Shown one piece after another: positions 60,370-64,000 of a stretch of DNA of 64,000 nucleotides. The DNA comes from Trema orientale (taxonomy: Eukaryota; Streptophyta; Magnoliopsida; Rosales; Cannabaceae): contig JXTC01000128.1 in the NCBI GenBank assembly GCA_002914845.1, positions 329,897 to 393,896 of the forward strand, in the 5' to 3' direction. Made by a program: the position numbers and the translations under genes. The notes beneath the pieces are model-generated. The model was not told the DNA's origin, did no database searches, and saw only the letters and a program-made list of their open reading frames with translations. The first letter of the stretch is position 1. Every line of letters begins with the position of its first letter.

Positions 60370-62150
60370 TGTCACATCTCGATTCACATGCATGCTTATA
60401 TGTTATGTGTAATAGAGCCTTGTCTAGTTCTATGTTAAGTACAGGAGTTAAGTTGGTCAATGAGGAGCTTAATGATTATATAAGTTCACAAAGATCCTAG
60501 CAAAAAGAATTCACGTTTTACGAGACAATCTTTTTCTGTTAGGTTTTATACAAAAGAGATGAGTTAAGTTACTGATTGAGGTACTTAGTAGTGTAAACTT
60601 TTGATGATAGACATTATGAAGAAAGAAAATATTTTTGAAAAAAACTGACAGTTAAGTTTCCAACAATCTAGAATAGATAAGCTGCTGACGGAAGAGACAG
60701 GATTATTTCTGATGTTATGATTAGTTTCTAGGGTGAAGTTAGTATTTCTCGATTTTCGTGCTAGACAGTTTTATAAATCATGATATTTTGATGATAAGTC
60801 AAAAAAGGGAAGCACAAGGCGTTCTAAGCATGATGTGTCCGTAAGCACGAGTTGCCACTGTAAGCACGAGGTGTTGAATCAATAACACGAGGTGTCAATT
60901 CAAGGCACGAGGTGTTAAGTTCGAAAGCATGAGGTGTCAGTTGGAAGCACGTAGTGGAATGGGACAAGCTAGGTGTCAAGCATGTAGATGAGGTTAGTGG
61001 CAACTAGGTGTCAACATTTGGGCAAGCTAGGTGTCAAGCATGAAGATGAGGGTAGTGGCAATGTCAACATTTGGGATGAGTTAAGTGGTTCGATGTGGAT
61101 AGGGCATGTGGCGTTAGGTGTCACGATGGGGGAAGCTTTAGGTGCTGAGTAAGCTGCTAGCTTGAGGAGCTTGGTAAAATCTATAAATAAGCCTTGAGAA
61201 TTAGTTTTAGACACACACTGCTCTACCCATATTTCTAGTAAAATTTAGGGAGAAAAGAAAAAAGAGGACAGAAAGATAGAGAGAGGTTTGGGAATAGAGC
61301 CGAAGATTAAGAGGAATATCGACTAAAGATAAGTAAAGACAAACATTTTTACTACGTTACAAGAGCATAGTAAGTAAAAGTATTTTCTAAATGTTATGTG
61401 AAATACATGCTTATTCATATGTGCTTATGTATACTACTATATTGTTTATGGAATGGTGTTCATAGCATATGCATAAGACATATTTATATGAAGGAAAAGT
61501 TAAAGAGATTTTAAGAAGTTCATGTTTTAAAGAAAAGGTTACCATTATACCTAAGTTTCTAAGTTATGTTTTTTTATGAAGTATGGCTCCTGGCTTAGTG
61601 ACTATGTAGAAAAGAGGTGGCAAAATCCCTTGAGGATAAGTTCAAGATAGGGTGAGCCAAACAAGATAGAGGTCAAATCCCTTGAGGCGAAAGGGCCAAG
61701 ACAGGATAAGCCTCATAAGATATTTATTAAAGGTCTACTATGTCATTAAGTTAGAAGTTATGCATAAAATGGGACCCAAAATGATGTTTAAAGAAAGAAT
61801 ATTTTACAAGAAAGTTGTACAATAGGTAACAAATGTTTTTATAACATATCATCATATGCATGCATCGTCTTTACTTACTAAGCGTTAGCTTATTATAGTT
61901 CTTGTAATGTAGGTTTTAGTTGCGTCAGTAGATTTTTGAAAGTTGATTGAGCTGCAGTTCCATTCATCCTATGTACGTTTATATTTTATTTCTAAAATTT
62001 TTAATTATAAAAAGAAGTCTTATGTCCTTTTTAGTTCTTCCGCTTTCAAATGCTCCGTTTTCAAAGAAAGTTACGAAGGCCTAATGCGCTTCGGTCTAGC
62101 TGGTTACGCTTTCATGCAAAGTTCGACCGGCTAGGTTGGGGGGCGTTACA
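60370..62150 (+). mobile_element. Gypsy-type LTR 3 of the array (complete, 1781 bp)
   Basis: Start TGTCACATCTCGATTC, end GGGGGGCGTTACA, TATAAATA at 61182-61189. This is the only uninterrupted full LTR in the window and serves as reference for the others. It contains the GCACGAGGTG ladder (60820-60950) and the doubled 57-bp unit (60962-61075). Confidence 0.93.
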
Positions 62151-62349
62151 ATTTTGGCATCAGAGCATTACGATTCTATAGACAAAAAAAAAATTTCTTT
62201 TTTAGTGGGTCATGGGATGGAACTCAGTCAACCGCTAATGTCATTTTATCTGTATTATTCTTTGACTATATTGCATATTATATGACTATATGTTCATCTT
62301 TTAAAAGTTTACAAATTTCTAAGACGAAATTTTTAAAAGGAGGAGAATT
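62151..62349 (+). other. Reduced internal region 2 of the LTR array
   Basis: 199 bp, the same layout as internal region 1. The primer site is mutated (TTTTGGCATCAGAGC), and the 3' border reads TTTCTAAGACGAAATTTTTA, then the polypurine tract. Confidence 0.9.
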
Positions 62350-64000
62350 TGTCATACCTCGATTCTCGTGCATGCTTATATGTTATGTGTAATAGAGCCT
62401 TGTCTAGTTCTATGTTAAGTAGAGGAGTTAAGTTGGTCAATGAAGAGCTTAATGATTTTATAAGTTTATAAAGATCCTAGCAAAAGGATTTCACATTTTA
62501 CGAGACAGACTTTTTCTGTTAGGTTTTATACAATAAATATGAGTTAAGTTACTGATTGAGGTACTTAGCAGTGTAAACTTTTGGTGATAGACATTATGAT
62601 GAAAGAAAATATTTTCGATAAAAACTGACAGTTAAGTTTCCAACAATCTAGAATAGATAAGCTGCTGACAGAAGAGACAGGATTATTTCTGATGTTGTGA
62701 TTAGTTTCTAGGGAGAAGTTAGTATTTCTCGATTTTCGTGCTAGATAGTTCTATAAGTCATGATATTTTGATGATAAGTCAAAAATGTGAAGCACGAGGT
62801 ATTCTAAGCATGATGTGTCCGTAAGCACGAGTTGCCACTGTAAGCACGAGGTGTTGAATCAAAAGCATGAGGTGTCAATTCAAGGCACGAGGTGTAAAGT
62901 TTGAAAGCATGAGGTGTCAGTTGGAAGCACGTAGTGGAATGGGACAATCTAGGTGTCAAGCATGTAGATGAGGTTAGTGGCAACTAGGTGTCAATATTTG
63001 GGCAAGCTAGGTGTCAAGCATGAACATGAGGTTAGTGGCAACTAGGTGTCAATATTTGGGACGAGTTAAGTGGCTCGATGTGGATAGGGCATGTGGCGTT
63101 AGGTGTCACGACGGAAGAAACTTTAGGTGCTGAGTAAGCTGCTAGCTTGAGGAGCTTGGTGAAATCTATAAATAGGCCTTGAGAATTAGTTTTAGACATA
63201 CACTGCTCTACCCATATTTCTAGTAAAATTTAGAGAGAAAAGAAGAAAGAGGACAGAACGATAGAGAGAGGTTTGGGAATAGAGTCGAAGCTTAAGAGGA
63301 ATATCGACTAGAGGTAAGTAAAGGCAAACGTTTTTACTGCGTTACAAGAGCATAGTAAATAAAAGTATTTTCTAAATGTTATGTGAAATACGTGCTTATT
63401 TATATGTGTTTATGTATACTACTATATTGTTTATGGAATGGTGTTCATAGCATATGCATAAGGCATATTTATATGAAGGAAAAGTTAAAGAGATTTTAAG
63501 TAGTTTAAATTTTAAAGAAAAGGTTACCATTATACCTAAGTTTCTAAGTTATGTTTTTTTTATGAAGTATGGCTCTTAGCTTAGTGACTGTGTAGAAACG
63601 AGGTGGCAAAATCCCTTGAGATTAAGTCCAAGATAGGGTGAGCCAAACAAGAGAGAGGTCGAATCCCTTGAGACGAAAGGGCTAAAAAAAGGTAAACCTC
63701 AAATGATATTTATTAAAAGGTCTACTATGTCATTAAGTTAGAAGTTATTCTTAAAATAGGGCCCAAAATGATGTTTAAAGAAAGAATGTTTTACAAGAAA
63801 GTTGTACAATGGGTAACAAATATTTTTATAACATATCATCATATGCATGCATCTTCTTTACTTACTGTGCGTTAGCTTATTATAGTTCTTGTAATGCAAG
63901 TTTTAGTTGCGTCAGTAGATTTTTGAAAGTTGACTGAGCTGCAGCTCCATTCATCCCATGTACGTTTATATTTCATTTCTAAAATTTTTAATTGTAAAAA
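62350..64000 (+). mobile_element. Gypsy-type LTR 4 of the array (continues past the window)
   Basis: Start TGTCATACCTCGATTC, TATAAATA at 63167-63174, all landmarks as in LTR 3. The window ends about 130-150 bp before the expected LTR end. Confidence 0.92.

Noticed and set aside
1..64000. CRISPR arrays, bacterial operons, rRNA genes
   Set aside because: None is seen, and the gene structure throughout is that of a plant nuclear genome.

Overview
This is AT-rich plant nuclear DNA, almost certainly from a dicot. The evidence is spliced genes with GT-AG introns, a plant Helitron with an RPA gene, Ty1-copia and Ty3-gypsy retroelements, a CACTA element and tRNA-derived SINEs. The species cannot be named from the sequence. 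No bacterial, organellar or viral genes were recognised. Exon joins and translations were made by eye.

Layout. (1) 1-1319: AT-rich DNA with subterminal-type repeats of a CACTA-like element. (2) 1320-17800: one large minus-strand Helitron with both ends visible (5' TC end at 17800; 3' hairpin plus CTAG at 1346-1320). It carries a decayed Rep/helicase gene (8512-14983), a decayed RPA70-like gene (1655-3883) and a plus-strand 5' exon of a host gene near its 5' end. (3) 18.6-27.9 kb: a minus-strand tandem cluster of divergent D-type cyclin genes. Three copies (19700-21542, 22910-24696, 25412-27540) splice in silico into open frames of 329, 370 and 367 codons with the same six-exon plan. A fourth copy is truncated. 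Upstream cassettes rich in TGTCGTTT are repeated with the genes. (4) 28.2-42 kb: a foldback element, the 3' end of a copia element with its LTR, a broken coiled-coil ORF, a CACTA element with 3-bp target duplication, a second foldback copy and a copia deletion derivative with both LTRs. (5) 42.4-46.1 kb: a tandem duplication of about 0.64 kb, then a small intron-containing gene for a 196-residue basic coiled-coil protein. (6) 46.4-54.6 kb: cyclin debris, including a collapsed copy and a copy whose exons 5 and 6 are about 5 kb apart. (7) 55661 to the window end: a head-to-tail array of gypsy-type LTRs separated by internal regions of only about 200 bp; one LTR is interrupted by a 1500-bp solo LTR with 5-bp target duplication.

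How it fits together. The only likely functional host genes are the three cyclins and the 196-residue gene. Cyclin fragments extend from 18.6 to 54.6 kb, so the cluster was once larger and has been broken by deletion and transposon insertion. The 3' exon of the cyclins encodes a C-terminal extension that varies strongly between copies apart from a short core (LDFPLxWxxGV). That extension and the repeated upstream cassettes are the least familiar material in the window.
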